Part shown: positions 33,476-42,555 of the stretch, one piece after another
Layout of the letters: every line of letters begins with the position of its first letter
How positions within the stretch are numbered: position 1 is the first letter of the stretch
NCBI GenBank assembly: GCA_041660525.1
Contig: JBAZWD010000012.1
Span: forward strand, 1 to 64,000
Direction: 5' to 3'
DNA length: 64,000 nucleotides
Source of the DNA: JABCZS01 sp041660525
GTDB taxonomy: Bacteria > Pseudomonadota > Gammaproteobacteria > JABCZS01
Position numbers and translations under genes: made by a program
Notes under the pieces: generated by a model
What the model saw: the letters and a program-made list of their open reading frames with translations, nothing else
What the model was told of the DNA's origin: nothing
Databases searched by the model: none

Positions 33476-35347
33476 ATGAAAACACTAGTCTTTCCACCAC
33501 TCAAGCCTCATTCTGTAGATTTAATAAGTCCTATTGAGCTGCCTACTACTGGCATTAATTTCTCTCATTATTTATTCAATACAATAGATGAAACCATTTC
33601 AAATAAAAATCTTTATTGGCAAAAACTAAACCTGATCGATGAAACTATTAAGAAAACTGCTCCACAAACTAATGAAATTATACGCGCTGTTAACAACATT
33701 CCTGATTTGGAAGCACTTGAGCAAGGGCCTATTAATAAATCTCAATCTACTCATGACATCGAAACACTACTTCATAAAATTGATGAGCATACATCGATAG
33801 ATTTTGATGGTGAACATTATATGCTGTTACTCACTGGGGAAACACAAGCCATTAATTTAAGCTTTTTAATTAATAACGCGAACTTCAGTCATCTTGTTTT
33901 ATCGGATGATTTAATCGAAAAACTTGCAAAGATTTTAACGCTGTTGGATCTTAAAAAAAATACACAAAGCTTAGAAATAAATAATCCTATTCTTTCTAAA
34001 CTACCTGCCATTCAAAAACTTGCCATTGAAATTTATTGTGACTACGGCTATCAATCGATCAATAGATTTTCACGTCAAGAAAAACTAGAAAATGGCTTTA
34101 TTTTTCTATCTGCTGCAGACAATAAAACACCTCTACTTTGCTTTATCTTAAATTGTCTGATTAATGATGCGCTTAATAAAATACTAGTTTTAACGCCAAG
34201 CAATGAAGGAAAAGCTGTATTGCAACGAGGCGAATATCTCAGCGTGGGAAAAACAGCGAGTCGCACTAGCAATCCCGCAAAACTTCCTTCCATTACAAGC
34301 TTTAGCGCTTTAGGTAATGGCGTCTCCTCTTTCCATGGTGCAGGCACTACGCGCACAATAATACACGATGCGCCGGTGATTTCTCCCTTTGGCAACGAGC
34401 AAGAGTCTGAAGTTATATTTCCTCAGGGCATGCAAATTATCACGACCCAGACAGGTCCCTTATGTTTATCATCAACATTTGTGAGAAGTCCTGCGCTGGA
34501 ACCAAGCGATCATTATTTATCTGATTTGGCTTTAAAATATGCTTTTGACAACTACTTAAGCAAAGAATATAAAGATGAAGAAAACAGCAGCAGAAGAATT
34601 TTTAATAAAACCATCCAGCGTCCTAATCATGGCCTTGCACATACCGCTCGGGTTATGGACGGCATTGAATTGGTTACCCATTATTTTGCACGTCATGCAA
34701 GCTGTCCTGAATTTAAAGCATTTTGTCTTGGTTTATCAGCAAAAGAACTGCAATGGTTACGTATCGCTGCTACTTTTAGTGTGACAGGTCGTGAAAGTGA
34801 AGCCAGCTCCCGCGACCCCGTAACCAAGGCATTAGCTATGCGTTATCGCCAAGCATCCGCTGATAATTTTTTAGAATTCGCCAATAAAAGCAGCCTGTTG
34901 AATGATGAAAATATGCAAGCCGACATGCATGACATCATACTTTATATGGGCAACCCCGCTTATGAAAACGAATTGAATAAGCAAAGCTGCCCTCATCAGA
35001 AGAAAAAACGTGATTTTTATTTTCGCATTCTCACCATTGCACACAAACTCGATCTGGTCAGATGCTATACGAAATCTCAATATGATGAAGCCATGAAACT
35101 GTGTATTGACTTATCCCATCCTAGCGAACAACAAGATAAAGCCTACCAAGAAATGGTCGAATATTTTATTGCATTAAATAAGGCGCATGGCGACTGCATC
35201 ATGTATGGGGAACATAGTGATTATCAAAGTACTTTTGCTAAAGTCAGCTTATCGATTAAGCAACTAAAAGAAGAAACACAAACAGTACCCAAACCTAAAA
35301 TATTATTTGAACCCTTACTTGAGGCTCTGCCTAACGTTCAGATTTAA
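33476..35347 (+). CDS. SidE-type phosphodiesterase-like protein, candidate secreted effector
   Basis: A 623-residue soluble protein without a signal peptide. The C-terminal half (about 375-590) resembles the phosphodiesterase domain of Legionella SidE/Dup effectors, an HD-like fold. It has RPNHGLAHTARVMDGIELVT, then FSVTGRESEASSRDP, RYRQASADNFLEF and TIAHKLDLVRCYTKSQ, which supply the expected His, Glu and His positions. In Legionella these domains make or remove phosphoribosyl-linked ubiquitin. The N-terminal 370 residues are unrecognised. It has its own strong promoter between unrelated genes, as effector genes often do. A bacterial HD hydrolase is the alternative. Confidence 0.6.
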   Translation: MKTLVFPPLKPHSVDLISPIELPTTGINFSHYLFNTIDETISNKNLYWQKLNLIDETIKKTAPQTNEIIRAVNNIPDLEALEQGPINKSQSTHDIETLLHKIDEHTSIDFDGEHYMLLLTGETQAINLSFLINNANFSHLVLSDDLIEKLAKILTLLDLKKNTQSLEINNPILSKLPAIQKLAIEIYCDYGYQSINRFSRQEKLENGFIFLSAADNKTPLLCFILNCLINDALNKILVLTPSNEGKAVLQRGEYLSVGKTASRTSNPAKLPSITSFSALGNGVSSFHGAGTTRTIIHDAPVISPFGNEQESEVIFPQGMQIITTQTGPLCLSSTFVRSPALEPSDHYLSDLALKYAFDNYLSKEYKDEENSSRRIFNKTIQRPNHGLAHTARVMDGIELVTHYFARHASCPEFKAFCLGLSAKELQWLRIAATFSVTGRESEASSRDPVTKALAMRYRQASADNFLEFANKSSLLNDENMQADMHDIILYMGNPAYENELNKQSCPHQKKKRDFYFRILTIAHKLDLVRCYTKSQYDEAMKLCIDLSHPSEQQDKAYQEMVEYFIALNKAHGDCIMYGEHSDYQSTFAKVSLSIKQLKEETQTVPKPKILFEPLLEALPNVQI

Positions 35348-35383
35348 AATCCCACCCCATTAAATTGAGAATGTTAATGACCA

Positions 35384-35530
35384 TCATGCATTAGATGATA
35401 AGGTGGTATCAGGACCTGCATCAGGATATTGTGCAAGAATTTGCTTAATTGCTGTAATTAATGCGCTATCGAAGAAAGAAAAACCTTTGGCACTTAAGAT
35501 TTTCCTAATAATTTTGAAAGTAATCATCAT
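35384..35530 (-). CDS. Possible 48-residue ORF in a 309-bp intergenic region
   Basis: The only candidate in the stretch 35348-35656. It starts MMITFKIIRKILSAKGF and ends in SSNA, with only a weak AGG ahead of the ATG. It has no recognisable family. The rest of the stretch shows no other gene; sequence just before 35657 (GAGGA) is the ribosome binding site of the next gene. This ORF may not be expressed. Confidence 0.25.
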   Translation of the reverse strand: MMITFKIIRKILSAKGFSFFDSALITAIKQILAQYPDAGPDTTLSSNA

Positions 35531-35656
35531 GTTAGCCTGTGTTATTCGAATGTGACTCGAATTATTTCATAGCAATGACTACTGTGCAATCACTAGATTT
35601 TTTACTAAGTCATGCTATCCTATAAACACCAGTTGGCAAGATGAATAGAGGACATT

Positions 35657-35968
35657 ATGCACACAGAAGAAATATTAAAGCCTGTTACCGGACAGTGGTA
35701 TTATGATCGCACCAATGATCGCGAATTTGAAATTCTTAATGTTGATAAAGAAGAAGGCATTATTGAATTACAATACCTCGAAGGTGAAAAGGAAGAGATT
35801 GAGTTAGAATCCTGGGAAGATTTGAATCTTGCCAAAATTGCTGAACCTGCGGATTGGGTTGATCCTGATGCCGATGATAAAGATGATTTTGAAGATTTAG
35901 ATGATCTCGAAGAAGATGAAGACGAAGATGATTGGGATTCTGATGAAGATAATGACTGGGGTAATTAA
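35657..35968 (+). CDS. Small acidic protein (DUF6763-like)
   Basis: A 103-residue protein. The N-terminal half starts TGQWYYDRTNDREFEILNVD and continues with EGIIELQYLEGEKEEIELE, a compact domain seen in short gammaproteobacterial proteins. The last 40 residues are almost entirely Asp/Glu. GAGG lies 6 bases before the start. It sits 15 bp before slt, so the two are probably co-transcribed. Function unknown. Confidence 0.7.
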   Translation: MHTEEILKPVTGQWYYDRTNDREFEILNVDKEEGIIELQYLEGEKEEIELESWEDLNLAKIAEPADWVDPDADDKDDFEDLDDLEEDEDEDDWDSDEDNDWGN

Positions 35969-35983
35969 TTAAGAGGATATTTC

Positions 35984-37717
35984 ATGCGCAAAAAAGCACT
36001 GTTGTTTTGTGTGCTCTCGTTTTGTAGCTCCATGCTTTTTGCGCAAGATCTCGATGCATTACGTAAAAACTTCGTTTATGCAGAGGAAGCCATTAAAAAA
36101 GGCGATCTAGAAACTTATTACGAGCTCAAACCCGGGCTTGCTAATTACCCTTTATATCCTTATTTACAATATGCGGAAATTACCCGCATGATGCGCCATA
36201 GCTTGCCGAGCGAACATATCGAAAAGTTTATTAAGGCTTATCCCAATTCATCTTTAGCGATACGCTTACAAACAAATTGGCTGACAACTTTAGCCAAACA
36301 ACAACAATGGGCCTTATATAAAAAGTTTTACGAGCCCAGTGATGATGTCAGTTTGCAATGTTATGCGGTTTGGGCAGACTATAAAACCACCCAGAAAACT
36401 AGTGCATTAAGTAAAGCCACGCCTTTATGGCTAAGTGCTTATTCTCGTCCTGATGCTTGCAACAGTTTATTTACGGCTTGGCAAAAAACTCAATATTTTA
36501 ATAATGATGTTGCATGGCAGCGTACGCAATTGGCGATGGATGCTAATCAAACAAAATTAGTTACATTTTTAAAACGTTATTTAAATACAAAACAATTAGC
36601 GCAAGTGGATAATTGGTTTAAATTAAAAGAAGATTATGCCGCTGCTATTAACTTGGCTACTTCACATGATCCTAAAGCGATTGATGCATTAGATGCGCTT
36701 ATAGACGAACAAATAGATACACCGATTTACGAATGGCGCGTACGTTACGCACTCAGGCAACAAGATTGGCCCAATGTTACTCGTTATATTCACGAAATGC
36801 CTGAAGATTTACAGCAACAACCCACTTGGCGTTATTGGCAAGGTCGCGCCCTACTCGCGCAAAATAAGCCACAAGAAGCAAATCCTATTTTAGAAAAATT
36901 ATCTAAAGAACGGAATTATCATGGGATGTTAGCCAGTGATTTACTCGGAAAACCCTATTCGCTTAATCATGCCGTTTACCCCGTAGATACAGCAACCAAA
37001 AACTTTGTTGCAGAAGATAAAGGCATACAACGTGCGCAAGAATTGTTTATTCTTAATCGTTTAGGGGACGCAAGGCGTGAATGGAATACGAGCACTGCCA
37101 CATTTAATGAAGAACAATTACAAGCTGCCGCGCAATTGGCGCGCGCGTTGAATTGGTATGATCGCGGTATATTAACCGCTACACAAGCGCAAGATCGCAA
37201 TGATTTAACAATTCGTTTTCCGCTCGCTTATGAAAAGCATATTAAATCTTCTTCGCAAAAAAATAATATTGATACATCTTGGGCTTTTGCGATTAGCCGG
37301 CAAGAAAGTGCCTTTTTACCCGATGCGCAATCCTCTGCGAGTGCGATGGGTGTTATGCAATTATTGCCTTCTACAGCGCAATTGGTTGCTAAAGAAACGG
37401 GAAAGCCGTTTAATAAAAATCAATTGGTGATTCCTGAGCACAATATTTCTTTGGGTACTATTTATTTAAGAGACATGCTCGCGAAATTTAATCATAGAAA
37501 AGAACTCGCCAGCGCTGCTTATAATGCCGGTGCGTCGCGGGTTTACCGTTGGTTACCTGAAGAACAATTGCCTATGGATATTTGGGTGGAAACCATCCCC
37601 TTTAAAGAAACCCGCGGTTATGTGCAGAATGTGTCTTCTTATTGGGTGATTTATAATGATCATTTAGGAATAGAAGATAAGCGCTTAGATCATTCTAAAA
37701 CCTATGTTGAAAAGTAA
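35984..37717 (+). CDS. slt: Soluble lytic murein transglycosylase
   Basis: Periplasmic enzyme that cleaves peptidoglycan between MurNAc and GlcNAc to give anhydro ends. The 577 residues have a signal peptide (ends LFA, about residue 20), a long superhelical alpha domain with TPR-like pairs (about 25-390) and a C-terminal lysozyme-like domain. Its catalytic Glu is in AFAISRQESAFLPDA, followed by ASAMGVMQLLPSTA and AAYNAGASRVYRWL. It is shorter than E. coli Slt70 (645), mainly in the helical part. Confidence 0.93.
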   Translation: MRKKALLFCVLSFCSSMLFAQDLDALRKNFVYAEEAIKKGDLETYYELKPGLANYPLYPYLQYAEITRMMRHSLPSEHIEKFIKAYPNSSLAIRLQTNWLTTLAKQQQWALYKKFYEPSDDVSLQCYAVWADYKTTQKTSALSKATPLWLSAYSRPDACNSLFTAWQKTQYFNNDVAWQRTQLAMDANQTKLVTFLKRYLNTKQLAQVDNWFKLKEDYAAAINLATSHDPKAIDALDALIDEQIDTPIYEWRVRYALRQQDWPNVTRYIHEMPEDLQQQPTWRYWQGRALLAQNKPQEANPILEKLSKERNYHGMLASDLLGKPYSLNHAVYPVDTATKNFVAEDKGIQRAQELFILNRLGDARREWNTSTATFNEEQLQAAAQLARALNWYDRGILTATQAQDRNDLTIRFPLAYEKHIKSSSQKNNIDTSWAFAISRQESAFLPDAQSSASAMGVMQLLPSTAQLVAKETGKPFNKNQLVIPEHNISLGTIYLRDMLAKFNHRKELASAAYNAGASRVYRWLPEEQLPMDIWVETIPFKETRGYVQNVSSYWVIYNDHLGIEDKRLDHSKTYVEK

Positions 37718-37724
37718 CTCACCC

Positions 37725-38156
37725 TTACCTACGCGAAATTTCACAAATCTTTTCTAAGATTTCGCCGCATAAACGAGGATTATGAGTCTTAGCAGCGATA
37801 TCACCTAATGATAAAACCCCTACTAAGCGCTTTTTCTCATTAAGAACTGCTAAACGGTGAACTTGCATGCGTTCCATACTTTCGGCAGCAATTTCAATAT
37901 CATCATCTTCGAAGCAATAGAGTATCTTAGGTGTCATAATGCTTTTAACTAATACTTTAGACGCATCATGCTTTTTAGCTACGCAGCGCGTGGCAATATC
38001 GCGATCCGTGAGCGCGCCAACTAAGCGGTCTTCAAAGTCATCACCTATAGGCAGAAAGCCAATATCACGCCTTAACATCTCTTCTGCGGCCATTTGGACT
38101 GTAGTGTCCGGCGTAATATAATCGGGTCTTTTATTCATTAATTGTTTAACTTTCAT
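37725..38156 (-). CDS. CBS-domain protein
   Basis: A 143-residue protein made of two tandem CBS motifs (about 1-60 and 70-130): VKQLMNKRPDYITPDTTVQM and VKSIMTPKILYCFEDDD open the two halves. Such stand-alone CBS pairs bind adenosine nucleotides and act as sensors. It converges on slt with a 7-bp gap and lies next to lolA on the same strand. The target is unknown. Confidence 0.88.
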   Translation of the reverse strand: MKVKQLMNKRPDYITPDTTVQMAAEEMLRRDIGFLPIGDDFEDRLVGALTDRDIATRCVAKKHDASKVLVKSIMTPKILYCFEDDDIEIAAESMERMQVHRLAVLNEKKRLVGVLSLGDIAAKTHNPRLCGEILEKICEISRR

Positions 38157-38204
38157 AGCGTTACCTCCTGCCGTTATTATTATGTTTGATAACTATATTA
38201 TAGT

Positions 38205-38819
38205 CTATTCGCTAATAATTTCCACGCCAGCAGGTGCCTTAAAGCTGAAGTAATTCGCAGGAAAATTTGGATTCGTTTTAATTTGTGAAAATGTAATATT
38301 TGTTCTTTGTCCCAAATTATCAAAAATTTGCATGCTTTGAATTGTATTATTGTCAAAGTTTAAAATAACTTTATCCACTAGCCCGTCTCTATCTAATGAT
38401 TTTAATTCATACCATTGACCGGGTTTTGTACTGGTAAATTGAGATACTTTAAAAAATTCTTGGATAGAATCGACTTTTCCTGCGAGCAATAACGCGGGGG
38501 TTTCATCTAAACGCTGATTCACGGGTTGGATGATCACTTGTTCTAAATCTTGATCATAAATCCATAATTGTTTGCCATCAGAGACTAATAATTGTTGATC
38601 GGGTTTGGTAATTTGCCAGCGAAATTTTCCGGGGCGTTGCAGCGCCATTTCACCTTGGGTAATTTGGTTGCCAAATTGCGAACTTTGCGTAGCTTGCACA
38701 AAATGTGCTTCAAAACTTTGTGTGCTTGATAATTGTTTATCTAATGCTTGAACAGCTGCATCTGCGTAAACTGCGTTTGCAAAGAATAAACTTAAAATAA
38801 CTAATCCAATTTTTTTCAT
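38205..38819 (-). CDS. lolA: Outer-membrane lipoprotein carrier protein LolA
   Basis: Periplasmic chaperone that carries lipoproteins from LolCDE to LolB. The 204 residues have a signal peptide (ends VYADA, about residue 20), then SFEAHFVQAT, RPGKFRWQITKPDQQLLVSDGK and WIYDQDLEQVIIQP, all characteristic. It lies 3 bp downstream of ftsK on the same strand, as in many gammaproteobacteria. Confidence 0.95.
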   Translation of the reverse strand: MKKIGLVILSLFFANAVYADAAVQALDKQLSSTQSFEAHFVQATQSSQFGNQITQGEMALQRPGKFRWQITKPDQQLLVSDGKQLWIYDQDLEQVIIQPVNQRLDETPALLLAGKVDSIQEFFKVSQFTSTKPGQWYELKSLDRDGLVDKVILNFDNNTIQSMQIFDNLGQRTNITFSQIKTNPNFPANYFSFKAPAGVEIISE

Positions 38820-38822
38820 TTT

Positions 38823-41141
38823 TTAACCTTGTTTTGCTAATACTTCTCGGCCACCATTGGCTTGCACTGCAGAGACTAATCCTTCGGATTCCATTTGTTC
38901 TACTAACCGCGCTGCGCGATTGTAACCTATGCGTAAACGTCTTTGTATCGAAGATATCGATGCTTTGCGACTTTCAATAACGATTTGCACGGCTTGATCG
39001 TACAGTGAATCTTTGCCGTTATCTTCATCATCCATTTCAATGCCTGCAGAAAATGTACTGTAACTATTTTCTGAAGATTGCCCCGATAAAATATCATCTT
39101 GATATTCGGGTGTGCCACGCGCTTTCCAATCATTAGCAACAGCATGTACTTCTTGATCGCTTACAAATGCGCCGTGAACACGTACTGGCAATCCTGCACC
39201 GACAGGTAAATATAACATATCACCGCGGCCTAATAGTTGTTCTGCGCCTTGTTGATCTAAAATGGTGCGTGAATCAATTCTGGATGCGACTTGGAAAGCA
39301 ATACGCGCAGGCACGTTAGCTTTAATTAAGCCGGTGATCACATCAACCGATGGTCGTTGTGTGGCTAAAATTAAATGTATACCTGCAGCACGAGCTTTTT
39401 GTGCAATACGTGCGATTAATTCTTCTACTTTTTTACCCACGACCATGATCATGTCGGCGAATTCATCGACGACAACAACAATATAGGGTAAATAAACTAA
39501 TTCTGGTGCTTCCTGTTCATTTTCTTCCGGCCAAAGTGGATCTAAAATCGGTGTTTTATTTTTTATTGCATCTAATACTTTGCGATTATATCCAGTTAAA
39601 TTTCGCACACCTAAAGCGGCCATTAAACGGTAACGCCTCTCCATTTCTGCAACACACCAACGCAGTGCGTTTGATGCTTCTTTCATATCCGTAACAACAG
39701 GCGTTAATAAATGTGGAATGCCATCATAAACAGAAAGTTCTAACATTTTTGGATCGATCATAATAAAGCGCACATCTTCAGGACCGGCTTTAAATAACAT
39801 ACTCAGTAACATTGCATTTAAGCCCACGGATTTACCAGCGCCGGTTGTTCCTGCTACTAATAAATGTGGCATTTTGGCTAAATCGACAACTACGGGGTGG
39901 CCCGCAATATCTTTACCTAAGGCTAAACTCAAAGGTGATTCGCACTTTTCGTAAACTTGTGAACTTAAAACATCACTTAAAGCAACTGTTTGTCTGTGTA
40001 TGTTGGGTAATTCTAAACCCACGACCGATTTGCCTGGAATAATTTCTACAACGCGCACGCTAACCATGGATAATGATCGGGCAATATCACGTGCAAGACC
40101 AGTAATTTTACTCGCTTTAATACCGGGTGCTAATTCCAATTCAAAACGCGTAATCACAGGACCCGGATGAACAGCAACAACATTCGCAATCACACCAAAG
40201 TCTGCCAATGTTTCTTCGACTTGTTTCGATAAAACTTCTAACATTTGCGGTGTATAGGCTTCATAACTTTCTTCAGAAGGCGGGTCAAGTAAAGCCAGCG
40301 ATGGCAATGCGCTTTCGCTATCAAATAAAGGAATTTGTTGTTGCACACGTTTAGGTTTTTTAACAACTACTTGTGGCGTGATCACCATGGGCATGGATTT
40401 TTTCACTACTACTGGGTTAGTCGGTGTAAAACGTGGCTCTATTGGATTTTCTGCGGCAATTTTAGGTTTAACGGTTTCTTGCACCCATTTATCCGCGCGA
40501 TAATCGCGATAACGTGCCCAGAGATTTTTAAGGGGTTTTTCAAGTAATAAAATACGTTGCCCAAGATGGTCTAATAAACTCAACCAAGACAAACCCGTGG
40601 CAAATGTTACACATGCTAAAAATAAAGCAATCAATATCAAAGAGGCGCCATTAGGATTCATAGCTTGTACTAAATTTGTCGCAATCAAATGCCCTAATGC
40701 GCCGCCCGGCCCTTGCGGTAAAACCGTTGAAAAATTAGGAATAAATAAATCGGTTAAAGCGCAACCTGCCAATAATGTGCCAAAAAAACCTAAACAGCGA
40801 AATAATAATAAATGCGCGCGCGGTTCTTCTAAAATTTGTCTTTGTTTAAAAATAGCCACAGACCACGCCGCTATCATTATCGGAAATAAATAAGCGACGT
40901 AGCCTATCAAATAAAAAAATACATCGGCAAACCAAGCGCCTGTATAGCCACCTAAATTGACAATTTCGGCTCCCACGCCAGTTTTAGACCAACCCGGATC
41001 GGTTTCATAATAAGTCGCTAAAGATAAAAACAAGAATAAAGAAATGGCGGCCATTAAAATAACCCCACCTTCGCGCAGGCGATACTGTATTTGCAACAAC
41101 CAATGTGGCTTGGTTGGATTTTTCCGTTTTGCTTGAGCCAT
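38823..41141 (-). CDS. ftsK: DNA translocase FtsK
   Basis: Septum-anchored motor that pumps chromosome dimers toward dif and activates XerCD. The 772 residues include four N-terminal membrane helices (about 25-190), a short linker (about 200-280, much shorter than in E. coli), a RecA-like motor with Walker A LVAGTTGAGKSVGLNAML and Walker B IVVVVDEFADM, and a C-terminal gamma winged helix with ISSIQRRLRIGYNRAARLVE that reads KOPS. Divergent from trxB. Confidence 0.95.
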   Translation of the reverse strand: MAQAKRKNPTKPHWLLQIQYRLREGGVILMAAISLFLFLSLATYYETDPGWSKTGVGAEIVNLGGYTGAWFADVFFYLIGYVAYLFPIMIAAWSVAIFKQRQILEEPRAHLLLFRCLGFFGTLLAGCALTDLFIPNFSTVLPQGPGGALGHLIATNLVQAMNPNGASLILIALFLACVTFATGLSWLSLLDHLGQRILLLEKPLKNLWARYRDYRADKWVQETVKPKIAAENPIEPRFTPTNPVVVKKSMPMVITPQVVVKKPKRVQQQIPLFDSESALPSLALLDPPSEESYEAYTPQMLEVLSKQVEETLADFGVIANVVAVHPGPVITRFELELAPGIKASKITGLARDIARSLSMVSVRVVEIIPGKSVVGLELPNIHRQTVALSDVLSSQVYEKCESPLSLALGKDIAGHPVVVDLAKMPHLLVAGTTGAGKSVGLNAMLLSMLFKAGPEDVRFIMIDPKMLELSVYDGIPHLLTPVVTDMKEASNALRWCVAEMERRYRLMAALGVRNLTGYNRKVLDAIKNKTPILDPLWPEENEQEAPELVYLPYIVVVVDEFADMIMVVGKKVEELIARIAQKARAAGIHLILATQRPSVDVITGLIKANVPARIAFQVASRIDSRTILDQQGAEQLLGRGDMLYLPVGAGLPVRVHGAFVSDQEVHAVANDWKARGTPEYQDDILSGQSSENSYSTFSAGIEMDDEDNGKDSLYDQAVQIVIESRKASISSIQRRLRIGYNRAARLVEQMESEGLVSAVQANGGREVLAKQG

Positions 41142-41203
41142 GTGACATCCTTATATCAGATAATTATATATGAAATATTGTGGAATAGCTGCACTTTCAC
41201 TTG

Positions 41204-41209
41204 TATAAT
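41204..41209 (+). promoter_or_regulatory. -10 element of trxB
   Basis: A perfect TATAAT, 20 bases before the trxB start codon in the 88-bp ftsK/trxB divergent region. No good -35 lies at the ideal distance; TTGTGG is 20 bases upstream. GAGGAGG precedes the ATG as a strong ribosome binding site. Confidence 0.5.
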
Positions 41210-41229
41210 GGCTGCACCGAGGAGGCATC

Positions 41230-42177
41230 ATGAAACACACCCATTCAAAACTTATTATTCTAGGTTCCGGTCCAGCCGGATATACAGCAGCTGTTTATGC
41301 CGCACGTGGTTGTTTAGAACCTTTATTAATTACCGGTATGGCGCCCGGTGGGCAATTAACAACGACTACCGAAGTCGATAATTGGCCAGGTGATGTGGAA
41401 GGCCTACAAGGTCCTGATTTAATGGATCGCATGAAACGTCATGCGGAACGTTTTAATACGCAAATTGTGAATGATCATATTCATAGCGTTGATTTACAAC
41501 AACGCCCTTTTCGCTTATTTGGTGATGAAACCGAATACACTTGCGATGCTTTAATTATCGCAACCGGTGCGTCTGCTAAATATTTGGGCATTCCCTCCGA
41601 ACAAGCTTTTTTAGGCAAAGGTGTTTCCGCGTGCGCAACCTGTGATGGCTTTTTTTATCGCAATAAAGAAGTTGTCGTTGTAGGCGGTGGTAATACTGCT
41701 GTAGAAGAAGCCCTCTATTTATCGAATATTTGTAAAAAAGTCACCTTGATTCACCGCCGCGATCAATTCCGTTGTGAAAAAATCATGGCCAACAAAATTT
41801 TAGAACGTGCAAAAAGCGGTAATATTGAAATTCTTTGGCACAGTGTTTTAGAAGAAGTCTTAGGTGATAATACCGGTGTTACCGGCGTTAAAATTCGCAA
41901 TGTGAATACTGCGCAAGTCACCACTTTAAATGTACCCGGCGTATTTATTGCTATTGGACACACACCCAATACGCAAATTTTTACCGATCAACTGCCCATG
42001 AATAATGGTTATTTGATCGTCAATAGCGGCTTAAACGGTAACGCTACCGCAACAGATATTCCCGGCGTTTTTGCCGCAGGCGATGTCACCGATCAAATTT
42101 ATCGTCAAGCTGTGACTTCTGCGGGGATGGGCTGTATGGCGGCATTGGATGCAGAAAAATATTTAGAATCGCTTTAA
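41230..42177 (+). CDS. trxB: Thioredoxin-disulfide reductase
   Basis: Flavoenzyme that transfers electrons from NADPH to thioredoxin. The 315 residues show the FAD-binding GSGPAGYTAAVYAAR, the redox pair CATC in SACATCDGFFYR, the NADPH-binding VGGGNTAVEEALYLS, and the C-terminal GVFAAGDVTDQIYRQAVTSA. Neighbouring ftsK and infA match the E. coli trxB-lrp-ftsK/infA-clpA region in broad outline. Confidence 0.96.
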   Translation: MKHTHSKLIILGSGPAGYTAAVYAARGCLEPLLITGMAPGGQLTTTTEVDNWPGDVEGLQGPDLMDRMKRHAERFNTQIVNDHIHSVDLQQRPFRLFGDETEYTCDALIIATGASAKYLGIPSEQAFLGKGVSACATCDGFFYRNKEVVVVGGGNTAVEEALYLSNICKKVTLIHRRDQFRCEKIMANKILERAKSGNIEILWHSVLEEVLGDNTGVTGVKIRNVNTAQVTTLNVPGVFIAIGHTPNTQIFTDQLPMNNGYLIVNSGLNGNATATDIPGVFAAGDVTDQIYRQAVTSAGMGCMAALDAEKYLESL

Positions 42178-42238
42178 AACTTACGTAATGTGATAAAACA
42201 CGATATACTGTTAATTCTTAAGTTTTAGAGGATTATCT

Positions 42239-42490
42239 ATGTCGCGTGAAGATCATATTGAAATGGATGGCAAAGTTGTTGATAGCTTGCCTAATACCAT
42301 GTTTCGTGTTGAATTAGAAAATGGGCATTTAATTATAGCCCACATTTCCGGCCGTATGCGCAAAAACTATATTCGTATTTTAAAAGGCGATGACGTCGTT
42401 ATTCAGATGACGCCCTATGATTTGAGCAAAGGCCGAATCGTATTTCGCGGCAATCTTAAAATGCGTAATAAGCAAGAAGACGCCGATTAA
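42239..42490 (+). CDS. infA: Translation initiation factor IF-1
   Basis: Small OB-fold factor that binds the ribosomal A site during initiation. The 83 residues contain EDHIEMDGKVVDSLPNTMFR, SGRMRKNYIRILKGDDV and DLSKGRIVFR. It is about 10 residues longer than E. coli IF-1 (72), mostly a charged C-terminal tail (RNKQEDAD). It reads in the same direction as trxB; 61 bp separate them. Confidence 0.95.
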   Translation: MSREDHIEMDGKVVDSLPNTMFRVELENGHLIIAHISGRMRKNYIRILKGDDVVIQMTPYDLSKGRIVFRGNLKMRNKQEDAD

Positions 42491-42504
42491 GCCCATCTAA
42501 CCCC

Positions 42505-42533
42505 TTGTATTTTGATTAGATAGATGATATCTT
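42505..42533 (+). promoter_or_regulatory. Candidate promoter of the 281-residue membrane protein
   Basis: TTGTAT (42505-42510) and TATCTT (42528-42533) are separated by 17 bases, 22 bp before the start codon. A strong AAAGGGGG ribosome binding site follows. This suggests the gene is expressed independently of infA. Confidence 0.4.
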
Positions 42534-42555
42534 ACTCACTAACAAAGGGGGATGT

